DNA of 64,000 nt from Niallia circulans. Its GTDB lineage: Bacteria; Bacillota; Bacilli; Bacillales; Cytobacillaceae. This document shows, one piece after another, positions 1 through 8,216 of this stretch. The position numbers were made by a program, and so were the translations under genes. The notes beneath the pieces were generated by a model. It was not told where the DNA came from and did not search any database. It worked only from the letters and a program-made list of their open reading frames with translations. The DNA lies in the NCBI RefSeq assembly GCF_003726095.1, contig NZ_CP026031.1, forward strand, positions 930,001-994,000. The letters run 5' to 3'. Numbering within the stretch: the first letter of the stretch is position 1; every line of letters starts with the position of its first letter.

Positions 1-1
1 A

Positions 2-1096
2 TGTGTCCGCATTTTAGCCAACCTCTGGCATTCGCCCAACCCACTTACGACGATGGGTGTTTCTACAACTGGTTCATCGGAAGCCTGTATGCTCGCAGGG
101 CTTGCGTTAAAGAGACGCTGGCAGAACATACGCAAAAGCAAAGGGAAATCGGTGGAGCGTCCCAATATTGTATTTAGTTCTGCTGTTCAAGTTGTTTGGG
201 AAAAATTCGCGAACTATTGGGAGGTTGAACCACGTTATGTGAAGGTTAACCCTGATCATCCCTTATTAGATCCTCAAGGGGTCCTCGCCGCAGTGGATGA
301 AAATACAATTGGTGTGGTTCCAATCCTCGGTGAGACCTATAGAGGGCTTTACGAACCGGTTGCTGCTATTGCAAAAGCGTTGGATGATTTACAAAAAAGA
401 ACGGGTATTGACATTCCCATTCATGTAGATGCGGCTTCTGGAGGATTTATAGCGCCGTTTCTTCAACCAGATTTAGTTTGGGATTTTCAATTGCCAAGAG
501 TGAAATCAATCAATGTATCTGGACATAAATATGGGTTAGTATACCCTGGGCTTGGCTGGATAATTTGGCGGGAAGCTGCAGATCTCCCTGAGGATCTCAT
601 CTTTCGTGTCTCTTATTTAGGTGGGAACATGCCGACTTTCGCCTTAAATTTCTCTCGTCCTGGCGCACAGGTGCTCCTTCAATATTATAATTACCTGCGT
701 TTAGGGAAAAGTGGCTACTATGAAGTTCAAAGGGCTTCTCAGAAAGTCGCTCTTTTTCTAAGTGAGGCTATTCAAAAGATGGGACCGTTCGAACTTTTAT
801 CTGATGGTTCGGATATTCCAGTTTTTGCTTGGCGACTCAAAGATGGTTATACATTGAACTGGAATCTTTATGATTTATCCCGACAATTACGCGTGTTCGG
901 CTGGCAAGTACCCGCCTATCCATTGCCTCCAGATATGGAAGAAGTGACGATAATGCGCATTGTGGTTCGCAATGGATTTTCCATGGATCTCGCGCATTTG
1001 TTTATGATGAATCTCAAACAAGCTGTTGCTTTTTTAGATTCTCTAGACGGACCCATGCCACATGATTCAAAGTCTAATAATGGGTTTCATCACTAA
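2..1096 (+). CDS. glutamate decarboxylase, 5'-truncated by window edge
   Basis: PLP-dependent enzyme converting glutamate to GABA with use of a proton, usually an acid-resistance function. The frame is open from base 2, where the reading CVRILANLWHSPNP leads into GVSTTGSSEACMLAG, a segment typical of the group II decarboxylase family. The PLP lysine is in INVSGHKYG. About 365 residues are present against about 465 for the family, so roughly 100 N-terminal residues lie outside the window. The ATG at 53 is internal, not the true start. The C-terminus looks complete and a hairpin terminator follows at 1160. No antiporter gene is visible on this side. Confidence 0.93.
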   Translation, partial: CVRILANLWHSPNPLTTMGVSTTGSSEACMLAGLALKRRWQNIRKSKGKSVERPNIVFSSAVQVVWEKFANYWEVEPRYVKVNPDHPLLDPQGVLAAVDENTIGVVPILGETYRGLYEPVAAIAKALDDLQKRTGIDIPIHVDAASGGFIAPFLQPDLVWDFQLPRVKSINVSGHKYGLVYPGLGWIIWREAADLPEDLIFRVSYLGGNMPTFALNFSRPGAQVLLQYYNYLRLGKSGYYEVQRASQKVALFLSEAIQKMGPFELLSDGSDIPVFAWRLKDGYTLNWNLYDLSRQLRVFGWQVPAYPLPPDMEEVTIMRIVVRNGFSMDLAHLFMMNLKQAVAFLDSLDGPMPHDSKSNNGFHH

Positions 1097-1159
1097 AAGG
1101 GAATGGGTCCCATTGTCCTTATGTTTGGCTAACTATCAATAAAATTAATATACTTAGAT

Positions 1160-1196
1160 AATCCCCCCAAGCAGAAGTTTATTGGAGGGATTTTTT
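1160..1196 (+). terminator. rho-independent terminator after glutamate decarboxylase
   Basis: An 11-bp inverted repeat (AATCCCCCCAA and TTGGAGGGATT, one mismatch) is followed by a run of six T. Confidence 0.75.
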
Positions 1197-1386
1197 ATGG
1201 AGATTACGTCAATCAGGGGAATATGCATTTGACAGCTTATAAAACATAAACATAGCTGATTCACTTGGAAAGAAAGGTTTCTAATCGACCCTTATAGTAT
1301 ATCTTAATAACCAAATAGTTTATGATAGTAATAATTACAATGAAATATTAGTTAATAAAAATATTGAAAGAAAGGAGTGTTAAAAA

Positions 1387-2121
1387 ATGCTCGAAAATAG
1401 AAAAGTTATAATAACAGGTGCAGCCTCTGGGATTGGAAAGGAAAGCGTCAGAAAATGTTTAAATGAAGGTGCTTCCGTCATTGCTTGCGATATTAATAAA
1501 CACTCCTTGCATAGCTTGAAACAGTCAATGGGTGACTGCTATGATCTACATACGTATCATTTGGATATAAGTAACTATGAAGAGGTTCATAAATTTTTTG
1601 TATATATTGATAAAGAGCATTCTGATATAGATGGTTTGGTCAATAATGCAGGAATTTATTTAGCTAAAAATATCTTGGATTATCAAGTAAATGAAATTGA
1701 TAGAGTTTTAGATGTAAATGTAAAGGGATTTATTTATTTTTCGCAAATGTTTGGTAAGAAATTGATGGAAAGCAAGTCAAATGGAGTAATCGTAAATATG
1801 TCTTCCGTGTCAGGCATGGAAGGCAGTTCAGATGCAATTTACGGGCTCTCCAAAGCTGCCATAATAGGGTTAACTAAAAGCTGTGCCATGAATTTCTCAC
1901 CGTATATTCGAGTTAATGCCGTTGCACCCACGATGGTAGATACATCTATGATGGATACAATACCGAATTGGAGAAAAGATGCATATCTAAGCCACCAGCT
2001 TATTGATAAGCCTGTCTTACCGGAAGATGTGGCTAATACGGTTGTTTTTTTATTATCAGATAAAGCTAAACATTATACTGGTGCCACATTTGATATTAAT
2101 AATGGAGGATATTTAAGATAA
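1387..2121 (+). CDS. SDR family oxidoreductase
   Basis: Short-chain dehydrogenase/reductase of 244 residues, the normal size of a classical SDR; it uses NAD(P)H to interconvert an alcohol and a carbonyl. The nucleotide-binding motif TGAASGIG is at residues 10-17, NNAG marks the central strand near residue 88, and the catalytic Ser and YxxxK are in VNMSSVSG and YGLSKAA. The C-terminal pattern (GATFDINNGG) is typical. The ATG start has an AAAGGAG ribosome site 9 nt upstream. It stands alone between a decarboxylase and a DUF1349 gene, so the substrate cannot be inferred. Confidence 0.88.
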   Translation: MLENRKVIITGAASGIGKESVRKCLNEGASVIACDINKHSLHSLKQSMGDCYDLHTYHLDISNYEEVHKFFVYIDKEHSDIDGLVNNAGIYLAKNILDYQVNEIDRVLDVNVKGFIYFSQMFGKKLMESKSNGVIVNMSSVSGMEGSSDAIYGLSKAAIIGLTKSCAMNFSPYIRVNAVAPTMVDTSMMDTIPNWRKDAYLSHQLIDKPVLPEDVANTVVFLLSDKAKHYTGATFDINNGGYLR

Positions 2122-2282
2122 AATATAATATTATGCTTTTGTAGTCTTTGCTAAACAAATAAGGGAATGGCAGTTATAGGAGTATTGTAAGTTATAGGCA
2201 AAAGAGAACCTAATATAGTTAAGAATTAATAAAATTTGATTTATGTAATTATAAGATTCGATTTTATTTAGGAGGGGAATCA

Positions 2283-2924
2283 TTGAAGCATAAAAATTGG
2301 ATATTATATGAGGATTTTGCAGATAAGAGTTTAAATGAAAATCTGGAGTGGCGTTGTGAACCAAAGAAATGGTTTATAGACACGAAATCTTCCCAACTTG
2401 TTTTAGAAACAGATCAAGAAACCGATTATTGGCAAAAAACTCACTACGGTTTTGAAGTAGATAATGGCCATTTTCTCTTTACCAAAACTAACAAGAATTT
2501 CAGAATGACAACAAGAGTTAAAGCTATTCCAAAATCTAAATATGACCAAGCTGGACTGATGATTCGATTTTCGGAAGAGGTATGGGTGAAAACTTCTCTA
2601 GAGTACATTCCAGATGGGTTAAGCAAGCTGGGTGCAGTTGTCACTAATAAGGGCTATTCCGATTGGTCTACTCAATATGTAGACTGTGAAGAAGTTCAAA
2701 TATATTACCGTATATCCAAAATTGGACAAAATTGTTATGTGGATTTTTCATGGGACGGGGAAGTATGGAACCAAATTAGAATTGCCCACTTAGATGTGGC
2801 AGAAAATTCAACTATTTTAGCAGGAGTCTATGCTTGCAGTCCTCAAGGAAGAGAACAAGAAGTTCGTTTTGATTTTATAACAATTGAAGAGCTAAATAAT
2901 GACCCAGCAACGGCATATTTGTAA
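2283..2924 (+). CDS. DUF1349 domain protein (concanavalin A-like fold)
   Basis: A 213-residue cytosolic protein of the DUF1349 family, which has a concanavalin A-like beta-sandwich and no settled function in bacteria. The family pattern is clear: WFIDTKSSQL, TDYWQKTHYGF, DNGHFL, DQAGLMIRF and SDWS in the usual order. No signal peptide is present. The start is TTG at 2283, preceded by GGAGGGG with good spacing; no ATG lies near. It follows the SDR by about 160 nt, so the two may or may not share a transcript. A terminator-like hairpin follows at 2989. Confidence 0.82.
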   Translation: MKHKNWILYEDFADKSLNENLEWRCEPKKWFIDTKSSQLVLETDQETDYWQKTHYGFEVDNGHFLFTKTNKNFRMTTRVKAIPKSKYDQAGLMIRFSEEVWVKTSLEYIPDGLSKLGAVVTNKGYSDWSTQYVDCEEVQIYYRISKIGQNCYVDFSWDGEVWNQIRIAHLDVAENSTILAGVYACSPQGREQEVRFDFITIEELNNDPATAYL

Positions 2925-2988
2925 GTCAACGATATTTACTATAAAGTATAAGTGTTTTATTTAGATTAGATAAAAGAATTACTATGGC

Positions 2989-3022
2989 GCATTAATCCAA
3001 TAAGGGATAATGCTTCTTTTTT
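2989..3022 (+). terminator. terminator after DUF1349 gene
   Basis: GCATTA and TAATGC arms enclose a TCC/GGA extension with one bulge; a T-rich tail (CTTTTTT) follows. The right arm and tail resemble a segment at 11921-11943. Confidence 0.6.
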
Positions 3023-3282
3023 GTTCTTGTACGAACGGGGTGTAGTATAGCGCAAGAAGGATGATTTAAAGCAATCTAGAATAGTAAAACGGAGTTAATT
3101 GTAGGATAGAAAAGAGAAATTCTTCTTGAAAATAGATAAAACCAATGCGGCTTTACATCAACAAGTGGATACTGAGCTTAAAGAGCTAAATGTCGTTTAA
3201 ATGCTGTCCATGTGGATGAACAGACTTAATTCCTTTCAAATAATAAGCATACAGCTAACGAAAATTTTATAGATTAAAGTAC
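3023..3282 (+). other. intergenic, no recognised gene
   Basis: About 260 nt without a supported open frame. Short open pieces occur (for example around 3120-3200), but none has a ribosome site with a recognisable product. Confidence 0.5.
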
Positions 3283-3331
3283 TTTAATCATTTGAAGAGT
3301 CATGTTATAGTAAATACTACAAATGTAAAAG
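3283..3331 (+). promoter_or_regulatory. BlaI-type operator and promoter, first copy
   Basis: An extended -10 (TGT TATAGT, 3303-3311) with a TTTAAT hexamer 17 nt upstream is followed by the BlaI/MecI-type dyad TACAAATGTA (3318-3327). The arrangement is nearly the same as the promoter of blaI at 7765-7812, including the flanking AAATACTACAAATGTAAAAG. BlaI repressors bind TACA-TGTA dyads; repression here is inferred. Confidence 0.7.
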
Positions 3332-3341
3332 ATGGGAAGTG

Positions 3342-3407
3342 ATGAATGTAATTTTAAAAAATCTAAACATAGAAAATAAGCTAATTATAGAATTTTATGA
3401 TCATTAA
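3342..3407 (+). CDS. possible 21-residue leader or gene remnant
   Basis: ATG at 3342 follows GGGAAG and opens a 21-codon frame (MNVILKNLNIENK...) ending at TAA 3405-3407. It sits at the place where blaI begins in the second copy of this promoter, so it may be a leader peptide or the stump of a lost gene. It has no recognisable similarity to BlaI. Coding status is a guess. Confidence 0.2.
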   Translation: MNVILKNLNIENKLIIEFYDH

Positions 3408-3449
3408 ATGACTAACGAATTATTTTAAATAATTTTTTTAGTTTTAAAA

Positions 3450-3463
3450 ACTACAAATGTAGT
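3450..3463 (+). promoter_or_regulatory. BlaI-type operator before first PBP gene
   Basis: Perfect dyad ACTACA-AA-TGTAGT. It lies about 90 nt before the penicillin-binding protein start and has the same core as the operators at 3318, 5682 and 7800. Confidence 0.75.
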
Positions 3464-3548
3464 ATTTAGAGAAAAGAGAATCTATATCCAATATGGAAGA
3501 ACAAATGTCAAAATACGTATATTCATTGTTATGAAAGGGAGGGTGCCG

Positions 3549-5654
3549 TTGAAGAAAAAAAAAGAGAGGACAAAGCCATTTGTTTCCTCCTTCCGAATAA
3601 ATATATTATTTTTAATTGTTTTTTTGCTGTTCTCGCTTCTTATTTTAAGGCTTGGAATTGTGCAAATAGTAAATGGAGAGGACTATAAGCGGGAAGTTGA
3701 CAGAAAGGAGAATGTAACTGTAAAAATTGCTATGCCGCGTGGGGAAATATTAGATCGAAATGGGAAGTTAATTGTAGGGAATAAGCCGTCTAACGCCATA
3801 ACGTTCACAAGAGCACAAAATAGTAAAACTGAAGAAATGTTAAAAATTGCAGAAAAGCTAGCGATATTTATTAAAAAGGATTCTAAAGAGGATTTAAAAG
3901 CAATAACAGAAAGAGATAAAAAAGATTACTGGATGATAAAACACCCAAATGAAGCAGAAGCGAAAATTACTGTAGCTGACAAGAAAAAGCTTAAACATGA
4001 TGAACATTACGATACAAAAATTTATCAGCTAACCTTAGACCGTATAACAAGTAAAGAAGTAAACTCATTTACTAAGCAAGAACTAGAAGTATTAGCTATT
4101 TATCGTGAAATGAGTAGCGGATATCCGTTAACACCACAGATTATCAAAAAAGATGCTACAACTAAAGAAGTTGCAATGATTAGTGAAAATTTAGATTCCC
4201 TGCCTGGTGTTGATACAACGATAGATTGGGATCGCTATAATCTTTATAAAGATACAGAAGGGAATGAAACTTTAGACTCAGTCATTGGTAAAGTCTCCTC
4301 TTCTAAAGAAGGCTTGCCTAAAGATTCTATTGATTATTATTTAGCAAGAGGCTATAGCAGAAATGATCGAGTAGGAAAAAGTTATATTGAAAATCAATAT
4401 GAGGATGTATTGCAAGGGCAGAAAGAAAAAATCAAAAACATAATCGATAAAAACGGAAATATATTAGAGTCTGAAGTCGTGCAAGAAGGAAAACGAGGTG
4501 ATGATTTAATCCTTTCAATTGATATCGATTTACAGCGTGAGATTGAAAAGATAATTGAAGAAAAAATAGGTAAAGCTAGAATTGGTGAGCCTTATCTCGA
4601 TCGAACATTTGTTACTGTTATGAATCCGTATTCCGGTGAAGTTCTTTCCATGGCGGGAAAACAATTTGAGCAAAATAAAAAAACAGGTAAAACGGAAGTA
4701 AATGATTTTGCATTAGGAAATATAACGACCTCATATGAAATGGGATCAGTTGTGAAAGGAGCTACTGTATTAACGGGTTATCAAACAGGTGCAATTGTTC
4801 CAGGTGAGGTACTTAATGATCGACCTTTAAAATTTTTAGGAACGAATGCAAAAAAATCTTGGAATAAGACAGGATTCGGTCCAATTAATGATCTTTATGC
4901 ATTGAAACGATCTTCTAATGGATATATGTTTTTAACGGCCATGAAATTAGGTGGACAGCAAACCTATATTCCCAATGGACTATTAAGTATTGATAAAGTG
5001 TCTGCGATTGAAACATTCAGATACAATTTCTCTCAATTTGGGCTAGGAGTAAGAACAGGAATTGATTTACCTGGTGAACACAGTGGTTATGGTGGCGGTC
5101 AAATTCCTCCTGAATCCGGAAAAGTATTAGACTATGCGATTGGGCAGTATGATACATATACTCCATTGCAAATTGTCCAATATATTTCCACTATTGCAAA
5201 TGGGGGATATCGAATCCAGCCGCATATTGCCAAGGAAGTACGTGAACCTAACCAAGCAAATGAATTGGGACCTATTATTCAGGAAATGAAACCAAAGGTG
5301 TACAATAAAATTGACATGAAGGAAGAGTGGATTAAACGTGTGCAGCTTGGCTTTAAGCAAGTAGTGAATGAGCCACTTGGAACCGGATATGGAATAAAGA
5401 ACAAAGAATATAAGATTGCTGGGAAAACAGGGACTGCACAGGCGTTATATAATGGCCCGCTACCACATAGCCAAGGCCTAATGCTCTGGAATATTACATT
5501 TGGAGGGTATGCACCTTATGATCACCCGGAAATTGCTGTTTCTGTCACTGTCCCTTGGTTACGAACAGACCAATCACATGTTAATTTAGAAATAGCGAAT
5601 GATGTGTTTAAAGCTTACTTTGAACTAAAGGAAAAGCGGTATGATTCTGAATAA
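3549..5654 (+). CDS. class B penicillin-binding protein, PbpA/PbpH-like
   Basis: Peptidoglycan transpeptidase (D,D-transpeptidase) anchored by one N-terminal membrane segment (NILFLIVFLLFSLLILRLG); the enzymatic domain is outside the cell. The PRGEILDRNG motif marks the PBP dimerisation region. Active-site motifs are SVVK (near residue 400), SSN (near 455) and KTGT (near 626). Size and N-terminus fit the elongasome-type PBP2 group of Bacillus (PbpA, PbpH). I chose TTG 3549 because GGGAGG ends 6 nt before it; ATG 3531 is in frame but has no ribosome site. BlaI operators lie upstream and downstream, so induction by beta-lactams through blaI-blaR1 is inferred. Confidence 0.9.
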   Translation: MKKKKERTKPFVSSFRINILFLIVFLLFSLLILRLGIVQIVNGEDYKREVDRKENVTVKIAMPRGEILDRNGKLIVGNKPSNAITFTRAQNSKTEEMLKIAEKLAIFIKKDSKEDLKAITERDKKDYWMIKHPNEAEAKITVADKKKLKHDEHYDTKIYQLTLDRITSKEVNSFTKQELEVLAIYREMSSGYPLTPQIIKKDATTKEVAMISENLDSLPGVDTTIDWDRYNLYKDTEGNETLDSVIGKVSSSKEGLPKDSIDYYLARGYSRNDRVGKSYIENQYEDVLQGQKEKIKNIIDKNGNILESEVVQEGKRGDDLILSIDIDLQREIEKIIEEKIGKARIGEPYLDRTFVTVMNPYSGEVLSMAGKQFEQNKKTGKTEVNDFALGNITTSYEMGSVVKGATVLTGYQTGAIVPGEVLNDRPLKFLGTNAKKSWNKTGFGPINDLYALKRSSNGYMFLTAMKLGGQQTYIPNGLLSIDKVSAIETFRYNFSQFGLGVRTGIDLPGEHSGYGGGQIPPESGKVLDYAIGQYDTYTPLQIVQYISTIANGGYRIQPHIAKEVREPNQANELGPIIQEMKPKVYNKIDMKEEWIKRVQLGFKQVVNEPLGTGYGIKNKEYKIAGKTGTAQALYNGPLPHSQGLMLWNITFGGYAPYDHPEIAVSVTVPWLRTDQSHVNLEIANDVFKAYFELKEKRYDSE

Positions 5655-5672
5655 TTATTGTGTTTAATTTAC

Positions 5673-5700
5673 CTTAATTACTACAAATGTAGTAATTAAG
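5673..5700 (+). promoter_or_regulatory. BlaI-type operator, 28-bp perfect palindrome
   Basis: Arms CTTAATTACTACA and TGTAGTAATTAAG are exact reverse complements around a central AA. It lies between the two PBP genes and only 10 nt before the second. No T-run follows, so it is not a terminator. Confidence 0.78.
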
Positions 5701-5709
5701 TGGAAGGAA

Positions 5710-7761
5710 ATGAGGGGAAGAGAGTTGAGTAGCAGAGTAGAAAGAAAAAAGAGAAGAATCAGACCCTATATCATATTGATATTGATCTCTTTAGCTGGGA
5801 TTATCAGTTTAAGTCTATATATGATTACGAATAATAGTGAGAATAGCCAAGGACAAAAAGTTGCTAATGCCTTTATTCAAATATTAGTGAACAAAGAGTA
5901 TGAAAAATTAGGAGAAGTTCTCGAAAAAGACTCATACGACTCATTAGGTTATACGTTGAAGGAAGTGATCGACAAATATGATCATATATTTAATGGAATT
6001 AATATTGATGGGATTCACGCATCCAATATGGACCTAAAAAAAATTAATCGCAATGAGCAAGAGTTAACCTATCAATTAAGCTTAACAACTCCTTTAGGTA
6101 GATTAGATAAAATTAATTACCAAGCAAGGATTATCAAATCAGGAGATCAGTATTTGATAAAATGGGACCCTTCATTAATTTTTCCTAATATGGAGGGAAA
6201 AGATAAGGTAGCTTTTCATCAATGGAGAGCAGAACGTGGAGAAATTAAAGATCGCCTTGGCAATGGCATTGCCGTGAATGAAAACTTTAAGGAGGCAGGG
6301 ATTGTTCCGAAAGACTTACTCAAAGGAAATGAAAAAACGAAGCGACTGCAAAACATTAGCAAACAATTAAATATATCTATAGAAGAGATTCAACAAAAAC
6401 TGAAACAAGGATGGGTAAAGGATAACCTATTTGTTCCTCTTAAAATTATCGAAGCCAATAATGCGGAAGTCATACCTGGGATTTCCTATCAAAATACGAA
6501 CCTCCGTTATTACCCTTTAAAAGAAGCTGCGGCACATTTAATTGGTTATATCGGAGAAGTAACAAGGGAAGATTTAGATAAAAATTCTGATTTGAAAGAA
6601 GGAGACATGATAGGGAAAGCCGGATTAGAAAGAGCTCTTGATAAAGAGCTGCGTGGGAAAGATGGTGGAGAAATTCTGATTGTCGATGAAAATGGCAAAA
6701 CCAAGCAAACAATTCAAAAAGCTGAAAAAATAGATGGAAAAGATATTAAACTAACCATTGATGCTTATATTCAAATGGAGGCATACAATCATTTGAAAGA
6801 AAATCCAGGTTCTACTGTAGTCATGAATCCGAAAGAAGGTGGTCTTTATGCTGTAGTTAGCTCTCCTTCATACGATCCGAACAAAATGGTTCGTGGCATA
6901 TCACAGAATGAATATGATAAATATGCTAAGGATGAAAACAAGCCATTTCTTTCAAGGTTTGCTTCAGCTTATGCTCCAGGCTCCACTTTTAAAACGATTA
7001 CAGCTAGTATCGGGCTTGATGCGGGTGTGACATATCCAGAAAAGCGAAGAATAATAAATGGGTTTAGTTGGCAAAAGGATAAATCTTGGGGAGGGTATTC
7101 CGTTACTCGTGTTTCTAATGTACAACATGTCGATATGAGAAAGGCACTTATTTATTCCGATAATATTTATTTTGCTCAAGAAACGTTAGAACTGGGAGAA
7201 AAAACGTTTCGAAATGGGCTGGATAAATTTATCTTTGGCGAGGAATTAGATTTACCAATCGCAATGAATCCAGCGCAAATTTCAAATCACAGGACATTTA
7301 ATTCAGATATCCTTCTTGCTGATACAGGATATGGACAAGGAGAATTATTACTTTCACCTATTCAACAAGCTGCCATGTATTCTGTTTTCCAAAACGAAGG
7401 AAAAATCGTTTATCCGAGATTGCTAGAAGACAATAGCAGGCCAAAAACTAAATCAGCGATTACCCCTTCAACAGCAAATGAAATGAGAACCTTTTTAGAA
7501 GCTGTTGTGAGCAACCCAAATGGAACGGCTCATCTACTCTATAATCAACAGTATCAGTTAGCAGCCAAAACGGGTACCGCTGAATTAAAGATGAACCAAG
7601 GAGAGAAAGGGGATGAAAATAGCTTTTTACTAGCTTTTGATACAGGGAATGATCAGTTTCTTTTACTTTCATTAGTGGAACACTATTCAAAAGGTGGTTC
7701 GGCTACTCAATTAAATAAATCATTCATTGATGAGTTGTATGAATATTTTCAGTCCTTCTGA
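5710..7761 (+). CDS. MecA/PBP3-type class B penicillin-binding protein
   Basis: Transpeptidase of the subgroup with an NTF2-like MecA_N domain (around residues 45-155), which includes S. aureus PBP2a (668 aa) and B. subtilis PbpC. This one has 683 residues. One membrane anchor (YIILILISLAGIISLSL) replaces the lipobox of PbpC. Active-site motifs are STFK (S near 425), SDN (near 483) and KTGT (near 620). ATG 5710 has GGAAGG only 2 nt away; TTG 5725 with AGGGGA upstream is a possible alternative start. Members of this group often have low beta-lactam affinity, and its place in a BlaI-operator cluster suggests an inducible target-bypass role. That role is inferred. Confidence 0.9.
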   Translation: MRGRELSSRVERKKRRIRPYIILILISLAGIISLSLYMITNNSENSQGQKVANAFIQILVNKEYEKLGEVLEKDSYDSLGYTLKEVIDKYDHIFNGINIDGIHASNMDLKKINRNEQELTYQLSLTTPLGRLDKINYQARIIKSGDQYLIKWDPSLIFPNMEGKDKVAFHQWRAERGEIKDRLGNGIAVNENFKEAGIVPKDLLKGNEKTKRLQNISKQLNISIEEIQQKLKQGWVKDNLFVPLKIIEANNAEVIPGISYQNTNLRYYPLKEAAAHLIGYIGEVTREDLDKNSDLKEGDMIGKAGLERALDKELRGKDGGEILIVDENGKTKQTIQKAEKIDGKDIKLTIDAYIQMEAYNHLKENPGSTVVMNPKEGGLYAVVSSPSYDPNKMVRGISQNEYDKYAKDENKPFLSRFASAYAPGSTFKTITASIGLDAGVTYPEKRRIINGFSWQKDKSWGGYSVTRVSNVQHVDMRKALIYSDNIYFAQETLELGEKTFRNGLDKFIFGEELDLPIAMNPAQISNHRTFNSDILLADTGYGQGELLLSPIQQAAMYSVFQNEGKIVYPRLLEDNSRPKTKSAITPSTANEMRTFLEAVVSNPNGTAHLLYNQQYQLAAKTGTAELKMNQGEKGDENSFLLAFDTGNDQFLLLSLVEHYSKGGSATQLNKSFIDELYEYFQSF

Positions 7762-7764
7762 TGC

Positions 7765-7812
7765 TTTAATAATTTGGGTCAACCTGCTATAATAAATACT
7801 ACAAATGTAAAA
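7765..7812 (+). promoter_or_regulatory. blaI promoter with BlaI-type operator
   Basis: Extended -10 TGC TATAAT (7785-7793), TTTAAT 17 nt upstream, and the dyad TACAAATGTA at 7800-7809 over the expected transcription start. BlaI would thus repress its own operon. Confidence 0.8.
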
Positions 7813-7823
7813 GCAGGAGGGTC

Positions 7824-8216
7824 ATGATGAAGGAAATTCCGCAAATTTCTGAAGCTGAATATGAAGTGATGAAGGTAGTCTGGAACTATGAACCGATTTC
7901 CACTCCTGAAATCGTGGAGAAAGTATTAAAAAATAGCGATTGGAAGCCGAATACAATTCATACAATGCTTGTACGTCTAGTGAAGAAAAAAGTATTACAA
8001 ACAAGAAAAGATGGCAGAGCATTTATTTATACATCACTTGTTAAAGAGAACGAATATGTGGAACAGAAAAGTAAATCTTTCCTGAAACAATTTTTTGGTG
8101 GTACATTAAACTCAATGGTATTAAATTTTATTGAAAATGAACAGCTATCAAAGGAAGACATTTCAGAACTAAAGAGCATCTTAGCTGAGAGGGATAAGAA
8201 AGAAGGGGAAAAATAA
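7824..8216 (+). CDS. blaI: BlaI/MecI family repressor
   Basis: 130-residue winged-helix repressor of the penicillinase-repressor family, acting as a dimer on TACA-TGTA dyads. The N-terminal pattern (ISEAEYEVMKVVW, STPEIVEKVL, NTIHTMLVRLVKKK) is diagnostic. GCAGGAGG lies 5 nt before the first ATG. Its stop overlaps the blaR1 start by one base (TAATG), so the two are translationally coupled. Known members are cleaved after BlaR1 detects a beta-lactam. Four matching operators lie within 4.5 kb, before both PBP genes and before itself. Confidence 0.93.
   Translation: MMKEIPQISEAEYEVMKVVWNYEPISTPEIVEKVLKNSDWKPNTIHTMLVRLVKKKVLQTRKDGRAFIYTSLVKENEYVEQKSKSFLKQFFGGTLNSMVLNFIENEQLSKEDISELKSILAERDKKEGEK

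Noticed and set aside
2131-2364. 77-codon minus-strand ORF
   Set aside because: It overlaps the start of the DUF1349 gene, lacks a ribosome site and has unnatural composition.
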